The translations under genes were made by a program, and so were the position numbers. Shown piece after piece: positions 15,572 through 24,516 of a stretch of 64,000 bases of DNA. Origin of the DNA: CAZPXH01 sp964591085 (GTDB lineage Bacteria > Spirochaetota > Spirochaetia > DSM-27196 > CAZPXH01). Under the pieces are notes generated by a model. It saw nothing but the letters and a program-made list of their open reading frames with translations. It was not told the origin of the DNA and did no database searches. The DNA is taken from positions 124,001-188,000 of the forward strand of contig CAZPXH010000005.1 of NCBI GenBank assembly GCA_964591085.1, written 5' to 3'. Each line of letters opens with the position of its first letter. Within the stretch, counting starts at the first letter, position 1.

Positions 15572-16675
15572 ATGACAATCCCCGGAAACCTGGACGCGGT
15601 TCTTTCCACTCCTGCAGGCCAAACGGAGATTCGGGAGCTTGAGGACCCGCAGGTCCTTGGCGCCTGGCTATCTGGCGTAGTGGACAGCGGCGCGGTGCTT
15701 TTGGCAGACGGCGGAGCGCTTGGCGCCCTGTCTGGTATCCGCGGCTTCGCCGAGTTGAGCCGTGGGTCACGAGAGCGAGTGCTTGTGCTCCCTCCCGGTG
15801 AGCAAGCTAAGTCCTGGACCGTGTTGGAGCGGATCCTGGAACGGCTGACACAATTCGGGCTGGGAAGGGACGGGCAGGTGCTGGTCCTCGGCGGCGGTGC
15901 CGCTTGCGACGTTGGAGCACTTGCCGCAAGCCTGTACATGCGCGGCGTCTCGGTGGTGCTGGTTCCAACCACACTTCTAGCCATGGTGGACGCTGCGATC
16001 GGAGGAAAAACCGCCATTGACTTTGGGGAGATCAAGAACCTGGTTGGCACCTTTCATCCCGCCGCGGCTGTTGTGACCTGCCCCGGACTTCTGTCCACGC
16101 TTCCACACTCGCTGATGCGGGCGGGTTGGGCCGAGTTGGTGAAGGCAGCGTTCCTTTCCGGCGGGGAACTCCTCAGCATTGTGGAGGCGCGGGACAGCGT
16201 TCCCGGACCGGATGATCCGGCTCTTTCCGGCCTCATTCGCGCAGCGGCAGGGGTCAAGGTCCGGGTTGTGGAAGAAGACTTCCGGGAAAGCGGGATTCGT
16301 GAGCATCTGAACCTCGGCCACAGCCTCGGCCATGCCCTGGAGGCGCTTGCCGCAGGATCGCTGTCCCACGGGGACGCGGTTGCCTGGGGAATGGAGCGGG
16401 AACTTGCCGCGGGAGTTCGGCTTGGGATCACCGGCGCGGACTGGCACGGCAGGGTTGGGTCCGTCCTCTCCGGATTCGGCTATGGCGTTGGGCCTTCGGT
16501 TCCGGCAGGATTGGCGGTTTCACCTGAGCAGATCCTGCAGCGAGTGTTCATGGACAAGAAGAATCGGGACGGTGTGATTCGCATTGTCCTGCAAGACAAA
16601 CCGGGTAGCACGGGCGTTTACCCGGTCCCGCCGGAGGTGCTCCTGCAGGTGCTCCAGCCGCACAAGTCCGCGTAG
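15572..16675 (+). CDS. aroB: 3-dehydroquinate synthase
   Basis: 367 residues, second step of the shikimate pathway (DAHP to 3-dehydroquinate, NAD and a divalent metal). Typical motifs: LPPGEQAKSW, VLGGGAACDVGALAASLYMRGV, LVPTTLLAMVDAAIGGKTAIDFGEIKNLVGTFHPA, the metal-binding Glu in GWAELVKAA, and His residues in HLNLGHSLGHALEA and LSHGDAVAWGM. The Asp-x-x-Gly near the nucleotide site reads CDVG. ATG at 15572 fits the family N-terminus better than an in-frame ATG 25 codons upstream that overlaps the divergent export gene. Convergent with hrpA. Confidence 0.93.
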   Translation: MTIPGNLDAVLSTPAGQTEIRELEDPQVLGAWLSGVVDSGAVLLADGGALGALSGIRGFAELSRGSRERVLVLPPGEQAKSWTVLERILERLTQFGLGRDGQVLVLGGGAACDVGALAASLYMRGVSVVLVPTTLLAMVDAAIGGKTAIDFGEIKNLVGTFHPAAAVVTCPGLLSTLPHSLMRAGWAELVKAAFLSGGELLSIVEARDSVPGPDDPALSGLIRAAAGVKVRVVEEDFRESGIREHLNLGHSLGHALEALAAGSLSHGDAVAWGMERELAAGVRLGITGADWHGRVGSVLSGFGYGVGPSVPAGLAVSPEQILQRVFMDKKNRDGVIRIVLQDKPGSTGVYPVPPEVLLQVLQPHKSA

Positions 16676-16690
16676 CACCGGCGGCGGATC

Positions 16691-19189
16691 TCAATCCGGA
16701 AGTGGGGTGGGTCGTCCCTCCAGAATGTCACTTGCAACCCGGTACAGCCGGCTCAGCCGGTCCAGGCAGGCTTCCGGAGTCTCTCTTGGCAGGTCATCCG
16801 CGAGCTGTTCCAGTGAAGACAGGGTCTCGGACGCAGCGCCGCTGAGCGTCTTGGCCGGCGCAAGCCAGTACTGACCGGCTCGGGTGGCGTGCAGAGCAAG
16901 GAACCCGAGGCCGTTTACGCTTTTCTTCATTCGGAACAGGTGGAACACGGATTTGATGAGGTCGCAGAGCTCGCCGGGATTTCTGAACGCATCCAGGCTC
17001 CCCCGCCGGATTCCCATGGGTCTGCGGTGCCGTTCGGGGTCCAGGGAGGCGGCAATGAGCATGAGTTCCCGCAGGCGGCTTCCGGGGGCGACTTCTGCAC
17101 CATCGTGGATCAGGACACCCTTGAGCCCTGCGAGGTGCGGGGGAACCTGGGCGTCCAGCTCGCTGACAACCCGCCGAAAGTCCCGCCAATCGAGAACGGC
17201 TTCCTTCTTCTTCCCCTTGACCGCCCGCATAGGGAATACCCGGCCGCCAATACTGACCTGCCACGCGGTGTCCCGTGCCGGCCGCTCACCAGAGGCTCTG
17301 CCGCCCTGCCGGGACAGTCCCCGTTCCAGCTCCGCGGATACCGAGCGGATCCAGCTCCGTTCCAGCGGACTCACGGTGCGAGCGTAGGTCCTGCTCGTCC
17401 GCACAATCTCTCCTGCCACAATGTACTCGGGTGCCTCACGGAACAGTACGGAGCCCGGGTGGATCTGGATTCGGTTAGCGGTGAGGCTGCGGTAGCTCCG
17501 CTTGCCGTCCCGGATGCACACAAACTGGACAAGCCCGGTTGCCACCGCCGTGAGGAAGTCCGCAACGCTTCCGCCGCGCCCGATGGGGACCCCAAGGGAT
17601 GAGACGATTTCCAGAAGCTGGTCCCGGACATTGATGATTTCGTCCAGCGCCTCTTTTTCCAGGTAGTGCCGGTCAGCGAACCGTTTGCGCTGGTTGCTGG
17701 ACTCGTAGGCCTGCAGGAGGCGGAGGTGGCTGGTGAAATCGCCCGCTGGGTCACGGAATCGGTGGTGCGCCCGTCTCGCCTCCATTTCCAGACCTTCCGG
17801 GAGGAGGAAGGGGTTTTCGGTTGTCAGGAAAGCGCAGGCGCAGACCGCCTCGTAGGTGACCTCCGGGAAGCGGCGCACCGCCTCCACAATGATCCGCGAG
17901 TGGCGGGGGCTCAGAGGGAATGGGGACATCGTTCGGCCGATATCTGTAAGCCCGTTCTGGTCATCAATCGCCTGCAGGAGGCGCAGGGTTTCCACCGCAG
18001 CACCAAGGCCTGCCTGGTTCGGCGGTGAGATGAAGTCGAATCGATCAAAGTCCCGGATACCCAGCTCCGCCATCCGCAGCACAACCTCTGAGAGGTCCGT
18101 CCGGAAGATCTCCTCGGTTGTGAACAGGTTCCGGTGCTCCAGATCCTCTTCCGAGTACAGCCGATAACAGATTCCCGGCTGCGTCCTTCCGGCGCGGCCC
18201 TTTCGTTGCTCGGCACTGGCCCGTGAAATGGGACCCTCCACCAGAGATGCGGTGTAGGTCCTTGGACTGTAGTAGTTGACCTTGGAGAGGCCGGAGTCCA
18301 CCACCACGGTCACGCCGTCAATGGTGATGCTGGTCTCCGCGATGTTGGTGGATACAACCACCTTCCGCTTGCCTTCCGGCGCGGGCTCAAACACCAGCTC
18401 CTGCTCATCCTTGCTGAGCCTGCCAAACAGTGGGATCGGATGGAGGTGCTTCCGGAACGGAGCGAAGTTCAGGGAATCGATGCAGTTGCGGATGGCGCGT
18501 TCTCCCGAAAGGAAGACCAGGAAGTCGCCTTCCGGCACCTGCTCCAGTGCCTCGCCAATGGCAGAGACCACGGTGGCGATCAGCGCGTCATCTTCCCCCT
18601 CTGCGGGGAGCGGCCGGTAGTGGATGCCCACCGGGAACATCTGGCTGTCAATGCGAATGACCGGAGCACCGTCAAAGTAGGTGCTGAAGATCTCTGCGTT
18701 GATGGTGGCGGAACTGACAATGACCCGGAACTCGGGCCGTCGGCGGAGGATCTGCTTGAGAAGGCCAAGGATGAAATCGATGTTGAGGCTGCGCTCGTGC
18801 GCCTCATCGATCATGATCACTGAGTACCGTGAAAGATCCGGATCGGCCTTGATCTCCTGCAGGAGGGTGCCGTCCGTGAGGATCTTGAGCAGCGTCTCCG
18901 GGCTGGTCTGGTCGTCAAAGCGCATCTTGTAACCCACGATGGCGGGGTCGATCTGCGCCGCAATGAACTCACTCACCGAGAGGGTTGCGATCCTCCGTGG
19001 TTGGGTCACCCCGATCATCCCACGCTGCGCGTATCCGGCCTCATGCAGGATGATGGGAAGCTGCGTAGTCTTTCCCGATCCCGTGGGGCTTTCCACAACC
19101 ACCACCTGGTGATCCTCAAGCGCGCCGACAATGCGCTCCCGTTCCCGGTAGACCGGAAGCGAGTGCGGATCCATCCGGAGTTCACGCAT
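16691..19189 (-). CDS. hrpA: HrpA-like DEAH-box RNA helicase
   Basis: About 832 residues. SF2 motifs in order: ESPTGSGKTTQLP (I), TQPRRIATLSVSE (Ia), IDEAHERS (II, DEAH), VSSATINAE (III), VVVSTNIAETSITIDGV (V), EQRKGRAGRTQPG (VI). After these come the winged-helix/ratchet and OB-type region ending RSYRSLTANRIQIHPGSVLF. The size is like the short HrpA of Borrelia (about 820), not the 1300-residue E. coli protein. Family role: ATP-driven RNA remodelling, linked in Borrelia to gene regulation. The ATG at 19189 overlaps the end of hisS by 8 bp; ATG at 19174 is an alternative. Confidence 0.92.
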   Translation of the reverse strand: MRELRMDPHSLPVYRERERIVGALEDHQVVVVESPTGSGKTTQLPIILHEAGYAQRGMIGVTQPRRIATLSVSEFIAAQIDPAIVGYKMRFDDQTSPETLLKILTDGTLLQEIKADPDLSRYSVIMIDEAHERSLNIDFILGLLKQILRRRPEFRVIVSSATINAEIFSTYFDGAPVIRIDSQMFPVGIHYRPLPAEGEDDALIATVVSAIGEALEQVPEGDFLVFLSGERAIRNCIDSLNFAPFRKHLHPIPLFGRLSKDEQELVFEPAPEGKRKVVVSTNIAETSITIDGVTVVVDSGLSKVNYYSPRTYTASLVEGPISRASAEQRKGRAGRTQPGICYRLYSEEDLEHRNLFTTEEIFRTDLSEVVLRMAELGIRDFDRFDFISPPNQAGLGAAVETLRLLQAIDDQNGLTDIGRTMSPFPLSPRHSRIIVEAVRRFPEVTYEAVCACAFLTTENPFLLPEGLEMEARRAHHRFRDPAGDFTSHLRLLQAYESSNQRKRFADRHYLEKEALDEIINVRDQLLEIVSSLGVPIGRGGSVADFLTAVATGLVQFVCIRDGKRSYRSLTANRIQIHPGSVLFREAPEYIVAGEIVRTSRTYARTVSPLERSWIRSVSAELERGLSRQGGRASGERPARDTAWQVSIGGRVFPMRAVKGKKKEAVLDWRDFRRVVSELDAQVPPHLAGLKGVLIHDGAEVAPGSRLRELMLIAASLDPERHRRPMGIRRGSLDAFRNPGELCDLIKSVFHLFRMKKSVNGLGFLALHATRAGQYWLAPAKTLSGAASETLSSLEQLADDLPRETPEACLDRLSRLYRVASDILEGRPTPLPD

Positions 19190-20471
19190 CCGCGATTGTT
19201 TCCAGTGCCTGCTCCAGCACAAGTCCGTTGAAGCGTTCCCGGCTGTCCAACCGGTTGAGGTTCATGGTGCCCGCAGCTGCTTCCTCGGGGCCGATCACCA
19301 GGGCCCATCGGATACCCGCGCGATCTGCTGCCACAAGCTGCTTGTCCAGCTTGCGTGATTCGGTGTTCACCAGGACGCGAAGGCCCGCAGCCCGAACCCG
19401 AGCAGCTACTGCGTGGTAGTGGCCCCCCAGTTCATCTGCCAGGCAGCAGACCACCAGGTCCGCCGGTCCTTCGGCGGGAGGGAGGGCATCCAGCTCTTCA
19501 AGTCCGGCAAGCAGCCGGTCCAGCCCGACTGCGCCGCCAACCCCCGGGAAGCGCTGCTTTGTGTACAGGGAGGTCAGGTCATCGTAGCGGCCGCCGGAGC
19601 ACACGCTTCCCAGGTCCGGCAGATCATCCAGGAAGGTCTCAAACACCAGGCCAGTGTAGTAGTCCAGGCCCCGGGTGATTGCCGGGTCCAACACGATTCG
19701 GCTCCCCAGGCCCGCGGTGCGGCAGTCTTCCAGGAAGCCAGCGAGGTCATCCACCAGGGGGGCTGCCGCCGTGTTTGCCGCGGCCTGTTGCATCCGGGAA
19801 AGCGTATCCGCGTTGTCGGTGCCCCGCGTTACAAAGCCAAGGATTCTCTCCACATCCTCGGTCCCGAGCGCTTCTGCAAGCCGCGCGGCGCTTGCCTCTG
19901 CCCCTGCTCTCGGGAGCCGATCAATGGCCCGAAGCACCTCCACCGAGTTGCTACCCTGCGGGAGTAGCGCAGGAAGGATACGCCGATCTGAGATGTGCAG
20001 CCGGAATCCCCGGGACGTAACGGACTCCAGGCTTGCGGCGGCCAGGAGGAGGATCTCCAGGTCCGCCGAGCGGCTCTCCGTACCAACGATGTCAAAATCA
20101 CACTGGAAAAACTCACGGTAGCGGCCACGCTGGGGCTTCTCTCCGCGGAACACCTTGGCGATGTGGTAGCGGCGGAAGGGAAAGCTCAGCTCGGCCTGGT
20201 GCTGCGCCACAAATCGTGCCAGGGGCACGGTGAGGTCAAAGCGCATGGCAACTTCGCGGCCGCCATCATCGGTGAATCCGAAGACCTGTTTGTCCGTCTC
20301 GCCCCCGCCCTTTCCCAGTAGCACATCGCGGTACTCCAGGATCGGGGTGTCGATAGGGAGATAGCCGAAAGCGGCGAATACGCGCTGGAATACGGCTACC
20401 AGGTCTCGTCGGCGAACTTCCGTATCCGGGAGGCTGTCTCGGAAGCCCTTGAGGAGTCTTGGCTCAATCAC
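19182..20471 (-). CDS. hisS: Histidyl-tRNA synthetase
   Basis: 429 residues, class II synthetase. Motif 2 is seen in VFRGEKPQRGRYREFFQCDFD, the histidine-binding signatures in ITRGLDYYTGLVFE and SGGRYDDL, and motif 3 in GGAVGLDRLLAG. The C-terminal anticodon-binding domain follows. ATG start at 20471. It overlaps hrpA downstream by 8 bp, so the two are probably translated from one mRNA. The upstream acyltransferase gene on the same strand ends 39 bp before. Confidence 0.96.
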   Translation of the reverse strand: MIEPRLLKGFRDSLPDTEVRRRDLVAVFQRVFAAFGYLPIDTPILEYRDVLLGKGGGETDKQVFGFTDDGGREVAMRFDLTVPLARFVAQHQAELSFPFRRYHIAKVFRGEKPQRGRYREFFQCDFDIVGTESRSADLEILLLAAASLESVTSRGFRLHISDRRILPALLPQGSNSVEVLRAIDRLPRAGAEASAARLAEALGTEDVERILGFVTRGTDNADTLSRMQQAAANTAAAPLVDDLAGFLEDCRTAGLGSRIVLDPAITRGLDYYTGLVFETFLDDLPDLGSVCSGGRYDDLTSLYTKQRFPGVGGAVGLDRLLAGLEELDALPPAEGPADLVVCCLADELGGHYHAVAARVRAAGLRVLVNTESRKLDKQLVAADRAGIRWALVIGPEEAAAGTMNLNRLDSRERFNGLVLEQALETIADA

Positions 20472-20510
20472 TGTATCCCAGCCTACGGATGATGCGGCCC
20501 GCGGACAAGC

Positions 20511-21863
20511 TCAGCGCGCGCCCGCGAGCATTCCCGGTTCCGTAGACTCATCCTCTTCCGCCTGGCGCGCGTATTGGCTGCGGAGCAGCAGTGTATCGTA
20601 CCACAGCAGCCCGTTGAGGACCGTGCCGCGCGGTCGGAATGAATAGAACTCCCGCTCGGAATCCGGGGAGCTTCCACGGCGTGCGTAGCACTCAATCTTC
20701 TCGTGATCGTGAACGTTCGGTGACTCAAGCAGCGACAGCGGTATGGAGATGCCCTGCGCATCCAGGTGTTCGGCGGGCACCTTGCGTTCCTTCAGCACCT
20801 TCACAAGCTGCCGGTTCCGATGAGACCGGAACACAAGTCGGTCCTTCTCCAACTCAATGTATCCGTAGCAGACCCGTTTTGCATCCATGCTGCGTTTGCC
20901 AAGGCTGAGCCGAACCGGCCCGGCCCGCAACGTGGCGATATGACCAGACTGATGCCGCTCCTCCAGCAGCTCCCGCTGCCAGAGAAACCAGGCGTGCAGG
21001 TCTGTGATTCCGGCGGTGTTGGGTGGAATCTCAACCGAGCGGCCGGTAAACAGCACCTGGAATCCGCAGTTCGCGCAGGTCAGCTCGTCTCCGAAGCTCA
21101 GGAGCGCACCCGTGGTGCTGCAATTCGGGCAGCTGTGGAAGGCAATGTGGGCATGCTCCGCGGGGTTCTTGCTCCGGTAGCTGAGCTCCGGGTGGAGCGC
21201 TGCCCACTCCCAGTCATCCTGGAACAGCGCCTCGTTCAGACGCGCCTCAACCTCTTCCAGTGGCATCCGCCGGAGTTCCTCCGGGCGAAACACCAGCCGG
21301 TAGTGCAACTCCATCGTTCCGGGCCGGGTTTCCGGACTCCAGCGAGGGTCCGAGAGGAAGCCTCCCCGGGTGGTACAGGTCACCACCGGGATCCGGAGCA
21401 GTTTCACCAGCTTTGCGCTTGCCGTCAGGATCGGCATGGTACGGCCACTCCAGGTTCTCCTGCCCTCTGGAAACAGGCCGACAACCCGCCCCGCCCGCGC
21501 CGCGCTCACAATCTGAATTACCGCACCCAGGTCTGCTCGAGCCTGCGTCTTGGCAATCGCGCCGGTGACCGTGAGCGCAAAGCGCAGGAAGGCCGACCGG
21601 TAGTTGGCATCTGCCGAAACCCATGCAACGGTGTGCGGGACGTAGACGTTTGCCAGTATGGGATCCCAGTAACTCACATGATTGCCTAACAGGAGCCACG
21701 GCGGCTCCAGACTACGCACGGTTGAAATTCCCCGGGCCTTCATCCGGAAGTGAATTCGCATCCACCACCCAAGGGTAGCTCTGGCAATAAGGGGAACGAC
21801 GGCAGACAGGAGTCCTGATCCTTGCGCGCGCCCCCGCGTTCCTGTGCTATGCTCTTCGCTCAT
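20511..21863 (-). CDS. PlsC-like acyltransferase with C-terminal zinc ribbon
   Basis: About 450 residues. The N-terminal half is a 1-acyl-glycerol-phosphate-acyltransferase-type domain: LLLGNHVSYWDPIL (the HX4D motif) and GLFPEGRRTWSGRTMP. The second half begins with a zinc-ribbon-like segment, SCPNCSTTGALLSFGDELTCANCGFQ (two CxxC pairs), followed by about 150 residues with no recognised fold (rich in Arg/Glu, LVFRSHRNRQLVKVLKE). Stand-alone PlsC proteins are about 240 residues and lack a ribbon. Reaction inferred: acyl transfer in phospholipid synthesis. ATG at 21863 has AGGAG eight bases upstream. Its start codon overlaps that of the divergent transporter gene. Confidence 0.85.
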   Translation of the reverse strand: MSEEHSTGTRGRAQGSGLLSAVVPLIARATLGWWMRIHFRMKARGISTVRSLEPPWLLLGNHVSYWDPILANVYVPHTVAWVSADANYRSAFLRFALTVTGAIAKTQARADLGAVIQIVSAARAGRVVGLFPEGRRTWSGRTMPILTASAKLVKLLRIPVVTCTTRGGFLSDPRWSPETRPGTMELHYRLVFRPEELRRMPLEEVEARLNEALFQDDWEWAALHPELSYRSKNPAEHAHIAFHSCPNCSTTGALLSFGDELTCANCGFQVLFTGRSVEIPPNTAGITDLHAWFLWQRELLEERHQSGHIATLRAGPVRLSLGKRSMDAKRVCYGYIELEKDRLVFRSHRNRQLVKVLKERKVPAEHLDAQGISIPLSLLESPNVHDHEKIECYARRGSSPDSEREFYSFRPRGTVLNGLLWYDTLLLRSQYARQAEEDESTEPGMLAGAR

Positions 21864-21864
21864 G
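21861..21864. other. Shared CATG: overlapping divergent start codons
   Basis: CATG contains the ATG of the minus-strand acyltransferase (21863-21861) and the ATG of the plus-strand transporter (21862-21864). Each gene's control signals must therefore lie inside the other's coding region. The minus-strand ribosome-binding site (AGGAG) is inside the transporter gene; for the plus strand a weak TATGCT at 21848-21853 would give a near-leaderless message. Confidence 0.6.
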
Positions 21865-23286
21865 GATTTCTCCTGGGCTATTTTTGTGGACTTCGGTCTG
21901 CTGTCTGGGGGCCTGCTGCTTGCCACCGTGCTTCGCAAACGCTTTGGCTTCTTTCAGCGCTACCTGATTCCCAACGCGCTGACGGCGGGCTTCATTCTGC
22001 TTCCGGTGTACAATTACGTCGCCCCGCTTGTTGGCGTGGATACCAGTGGCCTTGAGAACCTGGTGTACCATCTCCTCAGCATATCATTCGTGGCGATTGC
22101 GTTGCGGAAATCCGCACCGCGGGAAAAGACACGGGACAGCCGAATCCTGGCAACTTCAGTCTCCGTTCTCAGCCAGTACGCCATACAGGCGCTCCTCGGC
22201 CTCCTGGTCACGTTGCTGCTCATCAACACCATATTCCCGGAGCTGTTCCACTCCTTTGGGCTCCTCATGCCCCTGGGCTTTGCGCTTGGCCCCGGGCAGG
22301 CGCTGGCGATCGGGCAGGGCTGGACGGTGTTCGGCATTGAAGATGCCGGAAGCGTTGGACTCACCTTTGCTGCCGTTGGCTATCTGGTTGCCTGTTTTGG
22401 CGGCGTTGCAATCATCAATGTTGGTATCCGGCGGGGGTGGATGAGCCGCGCAGCGCAGGAGCGGATGAAGCAGGCCGAGTTCAAGACCGGAATTCGCCCG
22501 GAGGGTTCCGAGCTTCCTGCGGCGGGACGCCTCACCACCGAATCCGAAGCCATTGACTCCATGAGCCTTCACGCAGGGTTGGTGCTGCTTGTTTACTTCC
22601 TCACCTACCTGTTGCTGAATCTCCTGCAGTGGGCCCTTGCCTTTGCCGGCCCTACTGGCACCGAGCTTGCAACCAACCTGTGGGGGATCAGCTTCATCTT
22701 TGCAGTGATCACCGCACTGGCTGTCAAGGCTATCCTCAACGCACTAAAAGTGGACTACGTCCTGGACAGCCCCACGTTGACACGTATCAGCGGTTTCAGC
22801 GTGGACATGATGGTGACCGCTGCGGTCGCATCCATCAGTCTCATTATAGTTGGGCGTTTCTGGCTTCCCATCCTGATAATCGCCGCGACCGGAACCCTCG
22901 GCGCAATCCTGGTAATACCATGGTTCTGCAGCCGCATCTTCCGGGACCATCGCTTTGCGCGGATGCTTGTGATCTTTGGCGTGAGTACCGGAACGCTCTC
23001 CAGCGGACTCGCGCTCCTGCGGATTGTTGACCCCGAGTTTGACACTCCCGTTGCAACCGACTACGCCTACGCCGCAAGCCTCACCTTTGTACTGGCTATC
23101 CCCTTCATCCTGTCCATCAACCTCTCTGCCCGCACCTTTGCCACCGGAGACATGAGGTTCTTCTGGCTGGGTGTCCTGGTGGCGGCAGGCTACCTGCTGT
23201 TTGTGATTGTGGGGTTCCTGTTCATCTCGCGGCGCCGCGCGCTCATGGCTCCGGGCGCGGTGTGGTATCGGACCGGTCGAGAGTAG
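21862..23286 (+). CDS. GltS-like sodium/glutamate symporter family protein
   Basis: 474 residues, about ten or more hydrophobic segments. The N-terminus (FGLLSGGLLLATVLRKRFGFFQRYLIPNALTAGFILLP) and the glycine-rich core (LMPLGFALGPGQALAIGQGW) are typical of the GltS family, which imports glutamate with sodium. A soluble loop (about residues 195-235) separates two halves. The substrate is inferred from the family only. ATG at 21862 fits the first membrane helix; an ATG six codons upstream is possible. The stop is followed directly by the GTG of the nucleotidyltransferase gene, so the two should be cotranscribed. Confidence 0.85.
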   Translation: MDFSWAIFVDFGLLSGGLLLATVLRKRFGFFQRYLIPNALTAGFILLPVYNYVAPLVGVDTSGLENLVYHLLSISFVAIALRKSAPREKTRDSRILATSVSVLSQYAIQALLGLLVTLLLINTIFPELFHSFGLLMPLGFALGPGQALAIGQGWTVFGIEDAGSVGLTFAAVGYLVACFGGVAIINVGIRRGWMSRAAQERMKQAEFKTGIRPEGSELPAAGRLTTESEAIDSMSLHAGLVLLVYFLTYLLLNLLQWALAFAGPTGTELATNLWGISFIFAVITALAVKAILNALKVDYVLDSPTLTRISGFSVDMMVTAAVASISLIIVGRFWLPILIIAATGTLGAILVIPWFCSRIFRDHRFARMLVIFGVSTGTLSSGLALLRIVDPEFDTPVATDYAYAASLTFVLAIPFILSINLSARTFATGDMRFFWLGVLVAAGYLLFVIVGFLFISRRRALMAPGAVWYRTGRE

Positions 23287-24498
23287 GTGCTGACCCGCTA
23301 CGTAAGGGATGAGTCCGGCGCGGCCGCCCGCGCCGCCTTTGTCTATACGGCGGACGAACATCCGATCCGGCGACAGGACATAGACCCGGACGCGGTCAAG
23401 ATTGTCCGGCGGCTCCGACGATACGGCCACAGCTGCTACGTTGTTGGTGGTGCGGTCCGGGACCTGCTCCTGGGCCGGAGCCCCAAGGACTTTGACCTGG
23501 TGACCGATGCAAAGCCGGAGGAGATCCGGAAGCTCTTTCGCAATTCCCGGATCATCGGGAAGCGGTTCCGGCTGGCTCACATCTTCTTCCGGGACAAGAC
23601 CATTGAGGTCTCAACCTTCCGGAGTCTGGAAGCGGGAACCTTTCACAATGTCTTTGGCACTATTGAAGAGGATGCCCGCAGACGGGACTTCAGCCTGAAC
23701 GCTCTCTACTTTGACCCGACGGAAGAACAGATCGTTGATTTTACCGGCGGCTTCGGCGACATTCAGAAGCAGGTTCTTCGGCCAGTGATTCCCCTGCCCA
23801 AGATCTTTGCAGAGGATCCGGTGCGTATTATCCGGGGTGTGAAGTACGCCGCTACTACCGGCTTTCGGATCCCGTTTCGGCTCCGTGGGCGTATGCGCCG
23901 GGATTCCCCACTACTCGCCGGGGAGTCCACTTCCCGGATCACCGAAGAGGTTATGAAAATCCTGGGAAGCGGTCGTTCGCGGGACATCTTTTCTGCGCTG
24001 GACCGAGTTGGAGCGCTGAAGCAGATGCTGCCTATGGTTGCCGACGCCTACGCCAACCGTGAGCTCCGGGGAGCCATGGAAACCAGCCTGGAGACCCTGG
24101 ACCGGTCCGTAGCCTCCCAGCCGGAGACCCAGCGCTCCCGGATGCTCGCCTACCTCTGCGCGGACTGGTTCTACCGCCGGGCACCCGAGGCGCAGATGGA
24201 CTCGATCCCGCAGGGGGATGCTTTTGCCCGCCTGAAGGAGTTCCTCCAGCCGATCACCCCGCCAAACCGGGAAGTGGAACTTGCGCTCAGGCATCTCATC
24301 CGGCGCCGCAAGTCCTACAAACGGGACGGGCGGCTTCCGCTCATTGGCGATGAGCCAACGATCGACCGTCCCCGAAGGCGGCGCTCATCAGGCGGGAGGG
24401 GAAGACGCCCAGCAACCGGCGTTGCAGCCGGCAACCTCCCACGCGCCGGTCAGCCCGGGGGTGGCCACCACTCCGGGGGGTCAGACAGGGGAGAGTAG
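23287..24498 (+). CDS. Poly(A) polymerase / tRNA nucleotidyltransferase family protein
   Basis: 403 residues. The class II nucleotidyltransferase core is clear: YVVGGAVRDLLLGRSPKDFDLVTDA with the two metal-binding Asp residues, then RRRDFSLNALYFDP and EDPVRIIRGVKYAATTGFRI. The sequence fits PcnB-type poly(A) polymerase better than a CCA enzyme, but distinguishing them by eye is unsafe. The last 45 residues are a basic Gly/Arg-rich disordered tail (RRRRSSGGRGRR), plausible for RNA binding. GTG start immediately after the transporter stop. Convergent with the TPR gene. Confidence 0.85.
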   Translation: MLTRYVRDESGAAARAAFVYTADEHPIRRQDIDPDAVKIVRRLRRYGHSCYVVGGAVRDLLLGRSPKDFDLVTDAKPEEIRKLFRNSRIIGKRFRLAHIFFRDKTIEVSTFRSLEAGTFHNVFGTIEEDARRRDFSLNALYFDPTEEQIVDFTGGFGDIQKQVLRPVIPLPKIFAEDPVRIIRGVKYAATTGFRIPFRLRGRMRRDSPLLAGESTSRITEEVMKILGSGRSRDIFSALDRVGALKQMLPMVADAYANRELRGAMETSLETLDRSVASQPETQRSRMLAYLCADWFYRRAPEAQMDSIPQGDAFARLKEFLQPITPPNREVELALRHLIRRRKSYKRDGRLPLIGDEPTIDRPRRRRSSGGRGRRPATGVAAGNLPRAGQPGGGHHSGGSDRGE

Positions 24499-24516
24499 CT
24501 GAGACCCGGCCTCAGC
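24498..24516. terminator. Small hairpin between convergent genes
   Basis: GCTGAG (24498-24503) pairs with CTCAGC (24511-24516) across a 7-base loop. It covers the junction of the nucleotidyltransferase gene and the convergent TPR gene. Without a T-tract its terminator role is only suggestive. Confidence 0.3.
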
